NCBI GenBank assembly: GCA_045538735.1
Contig: JAZSRY010000060.1
Span: forward strand, 1 to 12,469
Source: SIG459 sp045538735
GTDB taxonomy: Bacteria; Bacillota; Clostridia; Oscillospirales; Oscillospiraceae
Length of the DNA: 12,469 bases
Direction of reading: 5' to 3'
Shown here: in pieces, positions 11,881 through 12,469 of the stretch
Layout of the letters: each line of letters starts with the position of its first letter
How positions within the stretch are numbered: position 1 is the first letter of the stretch
Made by a program: the position numbers and the translations under genes
Notes under the pieces: model-generated
Databases searched by the model: none
Told to the model about the DNA's origin: nothing
The model's input: the letters and a program-made list of their open reading frames with translations, nothing else

Positions 11881-11935
11881 TTTAGTATTTGGAAATTGAG
11901 CCGGACGGAAGTCGGCTTCGTTTCCAAGTGCTAAA
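11881..11935 (+). promoter_or_regulatory. Long GNRA-capped hairpin upstream of pnp
   Basis: A 15-bp lower stem (11881-11895 with 11921-11935, including two G-U pairs) supports an upper stem AGCC/GGCT and GAC/GTC with a single bulged G, closed by a GGAA tetraloop (11907-11910). It lies 50 nt before the pnp start. In E. coli an RNase III-cut hairpin in this position mediates PNPase self-control. An analogous role here is inference. Confidence 0.6.
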
Positions 11936-11984
11936 AGATTCGGGCGCTCCGCCAACACAGAATATAAAAAAGGAGTGCACACAA

Positions 11985-12469
11985 ATGATTATCAGACAGA
12001 AGCAGTTTGACGTTAAAAACTACGAAATCGAGTACTGCGGCCGCCCCCTGAAGATGCAGGTAGGCAAGATGGCTGAGCTGTGCAACAGCGCTGTCCTCGT
12101 TCAGTACGGCGAGACCACCGTTCTCGTAACCTGCACTGCATCCGCCCGCCCCAAGGACGGCATCGACTACTTCCCCCTCTCCGTTGACTTCAACGAGAAG
12201 ATGTATGCTGTCGGCCGCATCCCCGGCTCCTTCATGCGCCGCGAAGCAAAGCCCTCCCTCCCCGCAGTTCTGGCTTCCCGCCTCATCGACCGCCCCATGC
12301 GTCCCCTCTTCCCCGCTGACCTTCGCACCGATGTTATCATCTCCTGCGACGTTCTCAACGTTGACCGCGACTGCAGCCCCGAGATCACCGCTATGATCGG
12401 TGCCTCCGCAGCTGTCAGCATCTCCGATGTTCCCTTCAACGGCCCCATCGCCGGCATTGTCCTCGGCTG
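11985..12469 (+). CDS. pnp: Polyribonucleotide nucleotidyltransferase, N-terminal part (runs off the window)
   Basis: PNPase degrades RNA from the 3' end using phosphate and works with the RNA-decay machinery. The visible 161 codons cover most of the first RNase PH-like domain: GRPLKMQVGKMAELCNSAVL near 20-39, QYGETTVLVTCTAS (40-53), and the characteristic DYFPLSVDFNEKMYAVGRIP then RLIDRPMRPLFP. No stop occurs before the window end, so about three quarters of the gene is missing. AGGAG (11971-11975) lies 9 nt before the ATG. It follows rpsO, the usual neighbour, with a terminator and a long hairpin between them. Confidence 0.97.
   Translation, partial: MIIRQKQFDVKNYEIEYCGRPLKMQVGKMAELCNSAVLVQYGETTVLVTCTASARPKDGIDYFPLSVDFNEKMYAVGRIPGSFMRREAKPSLPAVLASRLIDRPMRPLFPADLRTDVIISCDVLNVDRDCSPEITAMIGASAAVSISDVPFNGPIAGIVLG

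Overview
The window looks like a chromosomal segment of a low-oxygen-adapted Firmicute, most likely class Clostridia (Oscillospirales-like). The reasons are strong AGGAGG-type ribosome binding sites, sigma-A-type promoters, the rpsO-pnp pair, an oxygen-sensitive Fe-S L-serine dehydratase, a QueT vitamin-type transporter, and dense palindromic intergenic repeats. This is inference from gene content and style, not a database match.

Layout. Positions 1-16 hold the end of a terminator for a gene outside the window. Positions 67-340 are a repeat block. On the minus strand come queT (383-925), with a structured leader (935-1067) and its own promoter, then a 33-aa small protein (1109-1210) with its own promoter, then a membrane-anchored XRE regulator (1371-2066). 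From 2433 to 10609, all on the minus strand, lies a peptide/nickel-type ABC importer whose operon is split. Read in transcription order it is oppA-oppB, then a 3.3-kb interval with an Fe-S L-serine dehydratase and a manganese-type CDF exporter, then oppC-oppD-oppF. The interval is bounded by two related repeat blocks in direct orientation (7711-8034 and 4827-5023). From 10743 to 11273 there is a repeat-only intergenic region. On the plus strand, rpsO (11495-11761) is followed by a terminator, a long GNRA-capped hairpin and the start of pnp (11985 to the window end).

How the genes work together. OppA is a lipoprotein that captures substrate outside the cell, OppB and OppC form the channel and OppD and OppF drive it with ATP. 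The inserted serine dehydratase deaminates L-serine to pyruvate, and the CDF protein probably expels Mn2+. A link between these two and the importer is only positional. rpsO and pnp form the usual translation/RNA-decay pair, each with a candidate regulatory leader.

The most unusual content is non-coding. There are at least three families of hairpin-rich repeats whose copies keep base pairing by paired changes, share modules in different order and orientation, and sit exactly where the importer operon is interrupted. The queT leader, where a 13-bp hairpin masks the ribosome binding site, is the clearest single regulatory candidate.
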